Below, piece after piece: positions 33,028 through 43,259 of a DNA stretch of 64,000 nucleotides (positions within the stretch are counted from its first letter, which is position 1; each line of letters begins with the position of its first letter). Source of the DNA: Xiphydria camelus (lineage: Eukaryota > Arthropoda > Insecta > Hymenoptera > Xiphydriidae); NCBI GenBank assembly GCA_963678675.1, contig OY783198.1, forward strand, positions 11,666,580 to 11,730,579, read 5' to 3'. The position numbers were made by a program, and so were the translations under genes. The notes under the pieces are model-generated. The model made no database searches, was not told the DNA's origin, and worked only from the letters and a program-made list of their open reading frames with translations.

Positions 33028-34316
33028 GTATACAGCGAGAAAAAGAGAAAAATTCTGATTTTTTCTACTGTTTGAAACTTTAAATCGATTTTCCCACACT
33101 TGACGTTTTCAAAGCCGGTGGAGGCTGTTATTTCATATCCACTGTACCGATCCTCTCCAAAATTTGTACATTACTTCTCTGTATAATTCATGAGGTAACC
33201 CTGTCGAGTTTTTAAAAAATTTGTTGTTACTTTTTGTTTTACAATAACAATTTGACTGATTTTTAAGCGAAAATCGCGTTTTTCGCTTTCTAGTGTTACC
33301 AAAACTTGACAAATCAGTAAAAAAAGAAAAAACTTGACAGGGTTACCTGGGGTAACTCATAAAGAAACAAAAACAATTTGATTTTTTGATTTCAGATGAT
33401 CGAGTACCGAGAAGCGACCGTCACCGCAAAATATGTTTTTTTCGAGACGTCTCCGGAGATTCGCTATCAACGGCTTAGTTTTCTATATTTTTCACTGAAA
33501 ATTTCACAAAATGTTCTTTAAATGATATACTATAATACTGTCATTAGCTAATTTAAAATACATTACTTATATCTTTTTAAAAAATCTTTGAAAAAGGCTC
33601 TTTTCTTAACTCAATTAACGAACCCCCCCCCCCCCCCTTAATACAGCAGAGCGTACGGTCGGAAGTAAAAGTTGTACTACTTAAAAGTCTCCTATTTTTT
33701 GAGTCTATGGCAACGGTAACTTTTTATCAGGAGGTCATAAACTACAATATATGTGAAGTATGCGAGGATTTCAGTAGGTACTGAACTAGTTTCCATAAAA
33801 TTTGTGCCCTAAAATAATGTAGATACACGGAAAAAATGAGAAAGAAAATCAGACATTAAAAAATAAAAATCTATGCACATGAACGCACGCACGCACACAC
33901 TCACGCATAAGTATATGCAGGCAAACACGTGCTCACAAGATCGCACATGATCTTGAATGCGTGCTTGAATTGGCTGAAAAAGAGCGTATGGTTTCGAGTA
34001 AAAAGTGGCAACTTTAAAGTCCCCCCCCCTGCTTATTTTTTGTCTGACCTGAATCATTAGCTCACCAACTACAAAATACGTGATTTTTAGCAAAATTCAC
34101 GGAAAACCTGATTTTACATGATTATTTCGATCCAATAAATCGTATGACGGAAAGCAAAAAGTATGAACTTTAAGGTCTCAAAACTCAAAAACTGTCCATT
34201 TTTCGTTGTTGCGGCAATGATAACTTTTGATCAGAACATCAAGATCTACAACATATATAAAGCCCAGCCAAATTCACCGGGAACCAGTTCCCATAGGGTT
34301 TGTGCGGGGTCCTTTG

Positions 34317-34341
34317 TGTAGGATCGCGGAAAAAGACGAAG
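34317..34341 (+). repeat. 5' LTR remnant (first 25 bp)
   Basis: TGTAGGATCGCGGAAAA and the following GACGAAG match the first 25 bp of the 3' LTR with one mismatch, then the sequence passes directly into gag. The junction lies in GGAAAA-GACGAAG, so the 5' LTR body, leader and gag start were deleted, probably at short homology. Confidence 0.7.
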
Positions 34342-34607
34342 ACACAATAGATGGCAAAACAGAAGGTGAGAAGACAAAGCGCTGTTATAATTGCGGCAGC
34401 AAAGAACATTTGAGCAAAGACTGCCCAGACAAGGCGAAGGGGAAGAAATGTTTCATTTGTCGAGAATTTGGGCACGTGTCTTCCGAATGTCCGAAGAAAG
34501 ATGCAAAGGCCGACTCAGGTAAACCGAAGACGAAAGCAAGAGTTGATGCACTTGGGGCATCAGACAGAAAGACGTACAAGGAAGTAAATATCTTGGTCAC
34601 ACGATAA
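34320..34607 (+). pseudogene. Gag C-terminal part with two CCHC knuckles
   Basis: Two retroviral-type zinc knuckles are visible: CYNCGSKEHLSKDC and CFICREFGHVSSEC, both Cys-x2-Cys-x4-His-x4-Cys. In the intact protein these bind genomic RNA during particle assembly. The capsid region that should precede is deleted. The frame ends at 34605, one frame away from the protease motif. Confidence 0.85.
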
Positions 34608-36345
34608 ACGCTGTTATCGATTCAGGTGGCGACCTGCACGACAAGGGCTAGTCTGTACGTTCGACTAGGCGCCCCACCGTTGCGGACAAAGACAATTGCC
34701 TTCACGGGAGTTGGATCGGCCAATGTCCGTTTCTCAGCGGAAGTAGAAATCGATGGCATAAAATTCCATTTTAACATTGATGTTTTGCCGGATGACTATG
34801 TCGGTCATGACTTGTTGATTGACGGGGAATTGTCTGATTATGCAGAAGTTCGTTTGAGAAATAGATGTGCAACTCTCACTCGCACGGAGGACCCCGACGT
34901 AACAGCAGAAGCGGATGATGGAGAAGGAGCAGCCATTCTAAACATCAATGTGCAAGAAGAAACAGAAGACGAAGCTGACGTAACGACGAAACACATTAAA
35001 GATGGAGCTATCAGGCAAGAAGTAAAAAGTTTAGTGGAATACTATGAGCCCAGAAAGACTGAAGAGACAAATGTGAAAATGAAAATTGTGGTGAAAGACG
35101 AAGTGCCAGTGTTTCAAAATCCTCGAAGATTGTCAGCTGACCAGAGGAAAATTGTGAACGACATTGTGGAAGGATGGATACGGGACGGTATCGTAAGAGT
35201 GAGTTCATCAGAGTACGCCAGCCCCATTGTACTGGTACAGAAGAGGAATGCACAATGGAGACTGTGCGTAGACTACCGGATGATAAACAGGAAAATGCTG
35301 CGGGATAGGAATCCTCTGCCCTTTATAGAGGATTAGTTGGACAGACTGCAGGATGCTGAGTATTTTAACACGTTGGATTTGAAAGACGGATTCTTCCACG
35401 TGCCTGTCGACGACTCCAGCATCAAGTACACGGCGTTTGTGACACCCGACGGTCAGTACAAATTTTTGAAGGTACCGTTTGGACTGTGCAATTTGCCGGC
35501 CGTATTCCAGAGGTATGTTAGAGCCGTTTTCAAAATATTAATTGCCGGCGGTGTTGTATTGACGTACCTGGACGACCTAATCATCCCAGCGAGAACTGAA
35601 GCCGAAGGTTTGGAAAAATTGAAGAAAGTCTTGGAAACTGCGAGCAGGTACGGATTAGTCATCAATTGGGGGAAATGCAAGCTACTTGTGACTCAAGTCG
35701 ACTACCTAGGGTACATCGTAGAAAAGGGGCGCATCCATCCCTCGACCGAAAAGACTAAAGTCGGTTGCAAAGTTCCCGAAGCCCAAGACAGTAAAACAAA
35801 TCCAGAGTTTCTTAGGGCTAACCGGTTACTTTCGTAAATTTATTTCTCAGTATGCTATAGTTGCTTGTCCATTGTCAAATTTACTAAGAGACGGAGTTAG
35901 ATTTCATTTTGGTTCGGAGCAAGAAGAAGAATTTGAGAAATTAAAGACAGCGTTGATAGAACAGCCGATATTAAAATTATATCGAACAGAAGCCGAAACA
36001 GAATTGCATACGGATGCTTGCAAAGGAGGACTAGGGGCGGCATTGATGCAAAAAGACTCTGAGGATGGAAGGTTCCATCCGGTGTACTTCGCAAGTTGGA
36101 AGACGACGCCGACGGAAGAGAGATACACCAGTTTTGAGCTGGAGGTGTTAGCCATCATTAAAGCCCTCAAACGATTCCGTGTATATTTGCTGGGAGTACC
36201 GTTCAAGATTGCGACTGACTGCCAGGCCTTCGTTCAGACCATGAAGAAGAAAGATATGCGTTTGAGAGTAGCGCATTGGGCGCTCATGCTCGAACACTAA
36301 CAATACACAATCGAACATCGAGCAGGGACAGCTCACGTAGACGCT
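34608..36345 (+). pseudogene. Pol: protease, reverse transcriptase, RNase H (broken)
   Basis: The protease active-site triplet DSG is encoded at about 34620 but in a frame that does not join its downstream part, so a frameshift lies near 34630. Reverse transcriptase follows from about 35100: LCVDYRMIN, then the polymerase box YLDD at 35565-35576. A TAG at 35334 interrupts it and a frameshift occurs at about 35765-35840. RNase H occupies about 35930-36300 (TDACKGGLGA with its acidic residue, FELEVLAI, ATDC) and is cut by a TAA at 36298; AHVDALSQ follows. Family assignment to Ty3/gypsy rests on domain order and these motifs. Confidence 0.88.
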
Positions 36346-37683
36346 TTGAGTCAGAATCCTGTACAAGTGGTGTGCCTGCAGGTAGGCCGAGGCGGGTTGA
36401 TAGAGAGGATTCAAAGGGCTCAACAAGAGGATCCGGAAGTGAGAAAGATTGTGGAAACAATACAGACGAAATCTAATGACAGATTCAAGTTGTCTCCCCA
36501 CGATATTTTATATCACGATCAAGACGGAGAGGAGCTATTAGTGGTACCAGCCAGCATGCAGCAGGAGGTGATCAAAGTGGCTCACGAGAGAGGACATTTT
36601 GCGTGGGATAAAGTGGAATATTTACTTAAGCAACAGTTTTGGTTTCCACGGATGAGGGAGAAAATAAATAAAGTCATCAGGAACTGCATACAGTGTATAC
36701 TAGCGGAGAAGAAAAAGGAAAGGGTCGAAGGATTCCTCAATTTCATCGAGAAGGGTGATGCACCCTTGGACACGTACCACATCGACCATTTGGGACCGAT
36801 GCCTTCGACGAAGAAGAGTTATTGCCATCTCTTCGCTGTAGTCGACGCTTTTACCAAATTCATTTGGCTATATCCGACGAGGTCTATAACGGCGGACGAG
36901 GTTGTAAAACAGTTGAGAAAGCAAGCGATAACGTTTGGGAATCCAAGGAGGATTGTCTCGGACCGAGGCACTGTTTTCACCTCCAAAGCATTTGGGCAGT
37001 ACTGTCAGGACGAAAACATCGAGCACGCGTTGATCACTACATGGGTGCCGAGAGGAAACGGGCAGGTAGAGAGAGTGAACGGCACCATTATACCCGTGCT
37101 CACTAAATTGTCGATGCCGAAACCACTGGAGTGGTATAAGCATGTTGACAAAGTCCAGCAGGCGATCAACGCAACGAAGAATCGTAGCACAGGCAAAACA
37201 CCATTCGAGCTATTGATTGGTATTCGAATGAAACTGAAGGATGACCTGGAGTTACGGAAGTTGATTGACGACGAAATCATTGCTGTTTTCGAGGAGAATC
37301 GCTGTAAGTTCAGAGAAGATGCCAAAGAGAATTTACTAAAGGTGCAGGAAGAAAATAAACGCACTTTTAATAAGAAAAGGAAGGCACCAAGGCTTTATCG
37401 GGAGCAAAATCTGGTTGCTATCAAGAGGACGCAGTTCGGACCGGGATTGAAGGTATACACGCCCTACCTGGGTTCTTACCGAATCACAAGAGTATTGAAG
37501 AACGATCTCTACATGGTGGAGAAAGTCAGCGAGCACGAGGGGCCAAACCATACTAGCTCGGCTGCCGATTTCATGCAGCCGTGGTCAGACGTCTTCGATT
37601 TTTCAACCGGCCAAGACGACCCAGACGACGACGCTATGGGTGGTCTCGAGGACGAGACCTATGATCAAGACGGCCGATTGTAG
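36346..37683 (+). pseudogene. Integrase region of Pol (open frame)
   Basis: A single open frame of 445 codons. The N-terminal zinc-binding HHCC motif is seen (HERGHFAWDKVEYLL ... CIQC). The catalytic triad lies at D (36784, IDHLG), D (36961, SDRGT) and E (37069, GQVERVNG), with 35 residues between the last two, the D,D-35-E spacing of retroviral integrases. A basic C-terminal region follows. It is open but lacks an independent start and is separated from the rest of Pol by the stop at 36298. Its stop codon is formed by the TAG at 37681, inside the 3' LTR. Confidence 0.88.
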
Positions 37684-38075
37684 GATCGCGGAAAAGGACG
37701 AAGTGTTCGAGTATGCGAGTAGGAACGAGTGAGTGCGAGAATGACGGTTTCGAGTGTTTTGTGACTAGGGAAAGCGGCGTGAGGGTTAGGTAGCGAGGCG
37801 ACGGACGGTCGGGCCCAAGACCTGGGAGTTAGGGTTGCTCGGGTCCGACGACGGTTGGCGTGGGTGCGAAAAGTCGGGTAAAAGCGTGGGAATGAATGAG
37901 TGAGCGAAGAGAAAGTGCGTAAGAAGAGAGAGTGAGAAAGTGCGAATGAGAAGAGTAGAGCTATAGCGGATCTACCTGAAGTGCGGAGGGCGAGCAGAGT
38001 TAGTTCTAAGCGAAGCGCGGAGCCGTAGAGTTGATCACGTTTCAAAATAATCAAACTGATAGATCCCTCCTACAT
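37679..38075 (+). repeat. 3' LTR of the Ty3/gypsy element
   Basis: Starts TGTAGGATC and ends GATCCCTCCTACA, giving imperfect terminal inverted repeats with TG...CA ends. G+C-richer than flanks. A clear polypurine tract just upstream is not seen. Confidence 0.82.
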
Positions 38076-38166
38076 TTGTTATTAATGTGACAGATCGAAT
38101 TATTAGAAATGTAATCCTATAAATATGGGCCTTTTAAGTACCTAAAAATATCTGATGCATTAGTAT

Positions 38167-38244
38167 GTTTATGGTAGTGTATTGCATTATTATTCGGTCT
38201 CACACGTGGATAACTCGGGTTCGATTCTAATTGACAGCCGAAAC
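38167..38244 (+). repeat. tRNA-Val-like sequence, left arm (SINE-type head)
   Basis: Reads like eukaryotic tRNA-Val: 5' GTTT, TAGTGTATTG (A-box region), TCTCACACG at the anticodon loop (CAC anticodon), GGGTTCGATTC (B box, fits GGTTCGANNC), and AAAC at the 3' end. The acceptor and D stems are poorly paired and the total is about 78 nt, so this is a tRNA-derived repeat head, not a working tRNA gene. Confidence 0.6.
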
Positions 38245-38466
38245 TTTTTCAAAAAAATTTACAGCAAATATCTGGTAAATTAAAAATTTTTATTATTTCC
38301 AAACGATAATAATAACGTCTAGAAATTGAAACTGTCAATTAAATTTTTTTATCTATTTTAATTTAGAAAATTTGTATCGTGGTAAATCAAAATATGAAAT
38401 GGAATTTTTAAAAAATAATTAAAATTTGTAATTTACCAGATCTTTGCTGTACAATTTTTTAAAAAA

Positions 38467-38544
38467 GGTTCGGCTGTCAGTGAGAATCGAACCCGAGTTA
38501 TCCACGTGTGAGACCGAATACTAATACAATACACTACCATAAAC
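38467..38544 (-). repeat. tRNA-Val-like sequence, right arm
   Basis: Mirror copy of the left-arm sequence with a few substitutions (for example TATTAGTATTCGG where the left has TATTATTATTCGG). Same anticodon-loop and B-box strings. Confidence 0.6.
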
Positions 38545-39612
38545 ATACTAATGCATCAAACATTTTTAGATACTTAAACGGCCCATATTTATAGTATTAC
38601 ATTTTCAATAATTCGATCTGTCATATTAATAACAAATTTTGTACAATTTTATAAAATCATGTATTGGAATTACATTTTAGCAGGGTTTTCGCGCCAAAGC
38701 TGCGCGACCGATAGCGTATTCATTGGCTAGATTCACGTCGGCCTAAGTGGCACTTCGCTCGTCTCCCGCCACGTTGATTTCCCCCTCTCTTGCATCCGAA
38801 CCGTGCATCGGGACAATCGTCGCATAACGCGTGCTCGCATTCTTCTTCCTGTGTATACTCGCGATTTCCAACCAACGCACAATGGGCGGAAACGCCGAAA
38901 ATCTGGCCAAGTCTTTTTTTCAACTTTACGTAAACATATTTTAATGTGTGTACATTACAAGTAAACAATCCATAGCTCACGAATCTTCATTTTAGAAGTT
39001 TATTTGCACGCTACATTTGTTTATACACGTCATGAAAAGTTGTACTTTTGGTCGGTGGTCAGTTAGCTCGAGGAGTTCGCCGAGCGTACACAAACTTTGC
39101 AGGTCTGGCGTTGTTGTCTTTTTTATAATTTTTACATGCAGGTAACAGGGATATCAGCCTTAAGGTATGTACTTGTAATAAACATAAGCAGAAAGCTGCA
39201 ATGTTATTACTTATTTCTTAAATTACTTTCAACATAATTGAAGTTTATCTGTATATCTTAAAGTAGATTTTAAGATTTAAGTAGACTTTTAAAAATTTGG
39301 ACGAGTTTGGCCGGGAAACTGTTATTATGAGTACATTCCCTCTTTATCTGTGAATACCATGCAATGATCTTTTCCTGCGAATATCTGCGATCTTTTGAAA
39401 AAATTAGTTTTTTCCACTTTCCGACAAACGGTGATAACGCTGAAAATCTGGCCAAAAGTCGAAAAGTTAACGGATTGATCTGAATTCGGGTACTCGGGGG
39501 TTTTTGGGGTCGCTGATTACGAATCCAAAGTCAAAATTTCGAAAAACAATATGGCGGATCCAATATGGCGGAAAGGTTCCTAAAAAATTAATCGAATCTC
39601 GGTGAAATTGAG

Positions 39613-40340
39613 TAGGGGAGAGTGTTGTACCTCGGAACGGTTATTGAATATTTTAGTTTAACTGATGATTGGGAAAATATTTAAACGGCATTCCCTGCTG
39701 GATCGATGAGATATCTATTCAGGTACATAAGATGTGAAGGAAATTTTCCAAATATTGATACCAAGGTGTTTTCCAGCGTAATTTTTATTAGCTACAAATT
39801 GTTCCAAGGTACAAGATGGTCTTGTACCATGGAACAGAGGTAATGTACCTTGAAACACAGATAATAATCAACTAACAAATAAACTAAGTAAAAGTTCAGA
39901 TTATTTAACAATATAAATTTTACAGTTCCACGCTAGGAAAACCAGTCGACGAAGTAATCTGCAAGATGTTTTCCATAGAGCTATGGATACCTCAGATCCC
40001 ATAATTTCCACGTTAAATTTACAGACAAGAATTAATAAGCAACAGAAACTACATCTTCCATCTGAAGTTATAGCAATGCTTTTAGAAATACATCCGCAGA
40101 CATTACAAAATGAGGAACACACAGAGGAAGGTTACGATGAAGAAATTATGTTAGAAGAAGTAATACCCGATCATTTGGACTTACTAGAATTAGATATGGA
40201 AAATTAATACGTTGTTTTGTTCAATTTAGTAAATACGTTTCAACAAATTCGTGTTTATAAGTTTAAAGTTACCTGTAAAAGACATCAAATGTTTTTTTAG
40301 CGTTAATATGCTCCACAAAAAACAGTTAAGCTTCAATATT
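39613..40340 (+). mobile_element. possible pogo-type element fragment in Transib-like 1
   Basis: Starts TAGGGGAGAGTGTTGTACC at a TA within the Transib-like subterminal repeat, similar in style to the element at 59462. Motifs such as GTACCTTGAAACA and GTACCATGGAACA recur inside. A 74-codon open frame (39983-40207) preceded by TTTTACAG could be a last exon but matches nothing I can name. The other end is not found. Confidence 0.4.
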
Positions 40341-40544
40341 TATTAAAACCTTGTTTAGACTTTTGGCCGAAAAATACCTTCCTACAAACCATAGTGCGAC
40401 CCCGAAAACCCCCGGGTACCCGAATTCAGGGCAATTACTCTATTTTACGTCGAGATTTGATCCGTGCATGCGCCGTACTGTGGCGCCACCTACGAATTTT
40501 GCAATTCTGGCCTCGGATTAGTAATCAGAGACCCCAAAAATCCC

Positions 40545-40800
40545 CGAGTACTCCATCTCACCCAGATTCGATCAATTTTTGAGGAACCTTTCCGCCATAT
40601 TGGATCCGCCATATTGTTTTTCGAAATTTTGACTTCGGATTCATAATCAACGACACTAAAAACCCCCAAGTACTCAATCTCACCCAGATTCGATCAATTT
40701 TTGAGGAACCTTTCCGCCATATTGGATCCGCCATATTGTTTTTCGAAATTTTGACTTCGGATTTGTAATCAGCGACCCCAAAAACCCCTGAGTACTCAAT
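40545..40800. repeat. tandem repeat of about 120 bp, plus inverted copy
   Basis: Two direct units with CTTTCCGCCATATTGGATCC and GACTTCGGATT; an inverted copy lies at about 39470-39610. A related sequence is at 58685-58760 inside Transib-like element 2. Confidence 0.85.
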
Positions 40801-40868
40801 TTCACCTCGATTAATATACGTTTTCGACTTTTGGCCAGAATTTCGGCGTTTCCGCCCATTGTGCAACG

Positions 40869-41717
40869 TGCTCGAACGTAATCGGATTCTTGTGTGTTCG
40901 CTACATCCGTCCGAGACGTACTTCGGAATTAGTGCCGTGCGTCGCGTAATAGCGCTTTCCGTTACACTCTCTACTGCCGTCCGACACGTGCTCCGGAGTA
41001 GTCGTGTATCGAGTAGTTGCGCTCCCGCGTGTACTCTTTTCGTTTCGGTGTAGTTATTAATTCTGTATGCATCGAATAGTTATCGAATAGTGTAAACCAC
41101 GCGTCTTTCTAAAGCTAGTTCCATAAGACTTTCTGTAAGCTTGTGCGCTCTAGGAGTATTCGATTCTCTCGGGTTTCTAAACCGGACCGATCCTTATTTT
41201 CTCCTTCCTGACGAAACACAGGGCAAAAAAATTCATTCTAAGCTAGCATAAATAAAGTTAATTTTGACATTTCAAATTACTAAAAAATTAATTAAAAAAT
41301 TTCTATGGGAAGCCCCACTTTCTAAGTACTTTCAAAATTACCGTAAAAATGTAGAAATTTAGGGTAAAAAAATCATGAAAATTAAAAATGTCCGTTTTGA
41401 GATACAACACTTTTTGTTTCTATTTTCAATAAAAAAACGCAATATAAAAAAATAACATTTTTTTTCGAAATCCACAAAAAAATACAAATTGTTCATATGT
41501 GCAATTTTTTTCATATTTTGTTAATTTTAGCCGTAAATCGCGAGGAAAAGAAAAAAAAGGTGTGAGTGCCGTTGTACTCACGGAGGATGTGTAAACATCT
41601 TACAATTATCTGCGGTCCGAGTTTAATTGGGGAATATGACGTCGTAGTTCGACATAAAGAAGTTTAATTTTTTCTATAATAAAATATTTATTATTATTAT
41701 ATTAGATTTATAACTTA
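40869..41717. other. unassigned flank sequence
   Basis: Up to about 41150 it has moderate G+C and is the right flank of the Transib-like insertion; then AT-rich. No gene or repeat recognised apart from GTGTAAACATC, which recurs inverted near 42590. Confidence 0.4.
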
Positions 41718-42440
41718 CTAGCAGCCCGTCCCGGCTTCGCACGGGTAGATTGTGGATTGATTTTGTCCGTCCACCATTGTTTAAATACATTTTTAATACA
41801 AAACTTTTAGTATTTTTCTCGGGCTACGCAATGGTCATATTGAATTTGACCTTGACCATGACCTTCAAAGTTACATCAAGGTCAAATTAATTTTTTTTTC
41901 ACGTTCAAATTTGTCATTGACCATTTTTTTCATGTTACCTTTATTGTCAGCGGAGGTCAAATTTAGGTCAAGTATAGTTCGACTTTTTGAACACCCTATA
42001 TAAGATTTACTAACTCAGAAACCTTCGCGGATATGCGTCCAACTATTCCCCAAATTTTCATCGCAATCGGATGAACGGTTTAGGAAGGCATAATAATCAT
42101 CCGTATCGGTACTTTTTGAACACCCTGTATAAGATTTACTAACTCAGAAACCTTCGCGGGCATGCGTCCAACCATTTCCCAACTTTTCATCTCAATCGGA
42201 TGAACGGTTTAGGAAGGCAGAATAATCATCAGTACCGGTACATTTTGAACACCCTGTATAAGATTTACTAACTCAGAAACCTTCGCGGGCATGCGTCCAA
42301 CCATTCCCCAAAGTTTCATCGCAATCGGATGAACGGTTTAGGAAGGCATTTGATATTACCTTAAAGGTCACGGTCAAGGTCAAATCCAATACGACCACTG
42401 GGTAGCCAAGGGAAAATCCTTAAAGTTTTGTACTAAACAT
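41718..42440 (-). mobile_element. Helitron-like 3' end with internal tandem repeats
   Basis: On the minus strand the sequence ends with a short hairpin (CCCGTGCGAAGCCGGGACGGG, split here as CCCGTGC and CGGGACGGG) followed by CTAG and a host T at 41718, the layout of a Helitron 3' terminus. The CCCGGCTTCGCACGGG string is common in arthropod repeats. Inside are diverged TGACCTTGAC motifs and a tandem array. The 5' end (TC after A) was not located. Confidence 0.5.
41984..42350. repeat. tandem repeat, unit about 127 bp, nearly three copies
   Basis: Each unit runs from TTTTTGAACACCCTRTATAA through CGATCGGATGAACGG-like sequence and ends near a TAATAATCAT string. Copies are over 90 percent alike. 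Confidence 0.9.
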
Positions 42441-42705
42441 TTTTCTCTAAAATGTTTTCCCGTTGAGATAATCCAGCTTGCGCGAATAGTATGCGCAGTA
42501 GCGCCACACACACATTGACGCAGTCATATCTACATGGCTTACGTCTGACGCTCAATTTCCCAGGAAGGTCCTACCGCAGAGCCATAGCATAGATGTTTAC
42601 ACATCAAAAATGAGAAATATAAAAATTAATAACAGTTGAACGACTTATGGAATCGTTCTGAAAATTTAGGCCAGTTTTTATATTGATTAAAGATACTTGA
42701 AAAAA

Positions 42706-42918
42706 ACAAAACGTGTGACCGCCACACGCGGAAGAAGTGAAACTTCGATACCAGTTTCTCTGAATTTGATTCCGGTGGTATTAGTTTCAATTGGCTCTAT
42801 ACAAGTCTTTTACTATGCTTCTTCGTAGATCCAATTGAAAGTAATACCACCGGAATCAAATTCAGAGAAACTGGTATTGAAGTTTCTCTTCTTCCGCGAT
42901 TGGCGGCCACACGTTTTG
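42706..42918. mobile_element. palindromic MITE, AAACGTGTGGCCGCCAC family, copy 2
   Basis: Arms of about 90 bp. The outer 45 bp match the element at 20237-20425, while the inner arm (CAGTTTCTCTGAATTTGATT...) and loop do not, yet are also nearly perfect complements of one another. Confidence 0.85.
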
Positions 42919-42989
42919 TTGTTTTTTTTTCACCCTCAACTATGCTCAGATCCATCAATGTGTGATTGTGTGAATTTAATTCTTTCTCT

Positions 42990-43245
42990 CCATCCTCGAT
43001 TTCGTTATGTACTAGTTTTAGGTAGTACCTTCATCATCGCTTTCTTTACACGTTGCCTCTCACTTTTTGCCATAATAATTTTAATATAACACACACGCGA
43101 AAGAATGTTCAGTGTTCATTGACGTTTACGAAATGGAAAGTTTATTTAACACGTTGCCTGTCACTGTACTATTTCGACCGTTCTGTGGCCTTTTTTGCAA
43201 TAATAATTATAAATTAACACACGCGTGCGCGCGCGCGCGCGAAAG
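42990..43245. repeat. old direct duplication with GC microsatellite
   Basis: Two units share CACGTTGCCT, TAATAATTWTAA and ACACGCG...AAAGAATGT in order. The second carries an alternating GC run at 43217-43241. Confidence 0.65.
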
Positions 43246-43259
43246 AATGTACATGCACG

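Larger units (their letters stand above)
30868..34311 (+). mobile_element. Mutator-like element with very long inverted repeats
   Basis: Ends GACCCCGCACAAACC and complement. The arms exceed 800 bp: 30868-31790 and about 33640-34311 are complementary apart from a small MITE in the left arm (30926-31077) and length changes in poly-G/poly-C runs. Inside is a remnant of a Mutator-like transposase (32497-33027). Long terminal inverted repeats are typical of MULEs. No flanking target duplication was found; the right flank is altered by the adjacent LTR element. Confidence 0.75.
34317..38075 (+). mobile_element. Ty3/gypsy LTR retrotransposon, defective
   Basis: Gag zinc knuckles, protease, reverse transcriptase, RNase H and integrase follow in gypsy order, ending in a 397-bp 3' LTR (37679-38075) that starts TGTAGG and ends CCTACA. 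TTTG flanks the element on both sides (34313-34316 and 38076-38079), a 4-bp target duplication. The 5' LTR, primer-binding site and most of gag are gone. Coding frames are broken by at least two frameshifts and two stops, so it cannot move by itself. No envelope-like frame is present. It lies exactly against the MULE right end. Confidence 0.88.
38076..38638. mobile_element. palindromic element with a tRNA-derived sequence in each arm
   Basis: Arms of about 215 bp are complementary (TTTGTTATTAATGTGACAG... against its complement ending near 38638), with an AT-rich middle near 38290-38420. Each arm contains a tRNA-like sequence pointing inward. The LTR element inserted at the extreme left end of this palindrome. 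Confidence 0.82.
38878..40863. mobile_element. Transib-like element 1
   Basis: Ends CACAATGGGCGGAAACG and the complement CCGCCCATTGTG, bounded by a perfect 5-bp duplication CAACG (38873-38877 and 40864-40868). A CACWATG/CACAGTG-type start with G+C-rich 5-bp duplications is the signature of Transib transposons, relatives of the RAG1 recombinase. No transposase fragment was recognised. The interior has a repeated sequence with TTCCGCCATATTGGATCCGC and a nested piece with a pogo-type end (39613). Confidence 0.7.

Noticed and set aside
30868..34311. 9-bp target duplication of the long-TIR MULE
   Set aside because: Flanks do not match on either side, even after mentally removing the adjacent LTR element.
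38167..38244. Functional tRNA-Val gene
   Set aside because: Stems pair poorly, length is about 78 nt and a mirror copy sits in the opposite arm; better explained as a tRNA-derived repeat.
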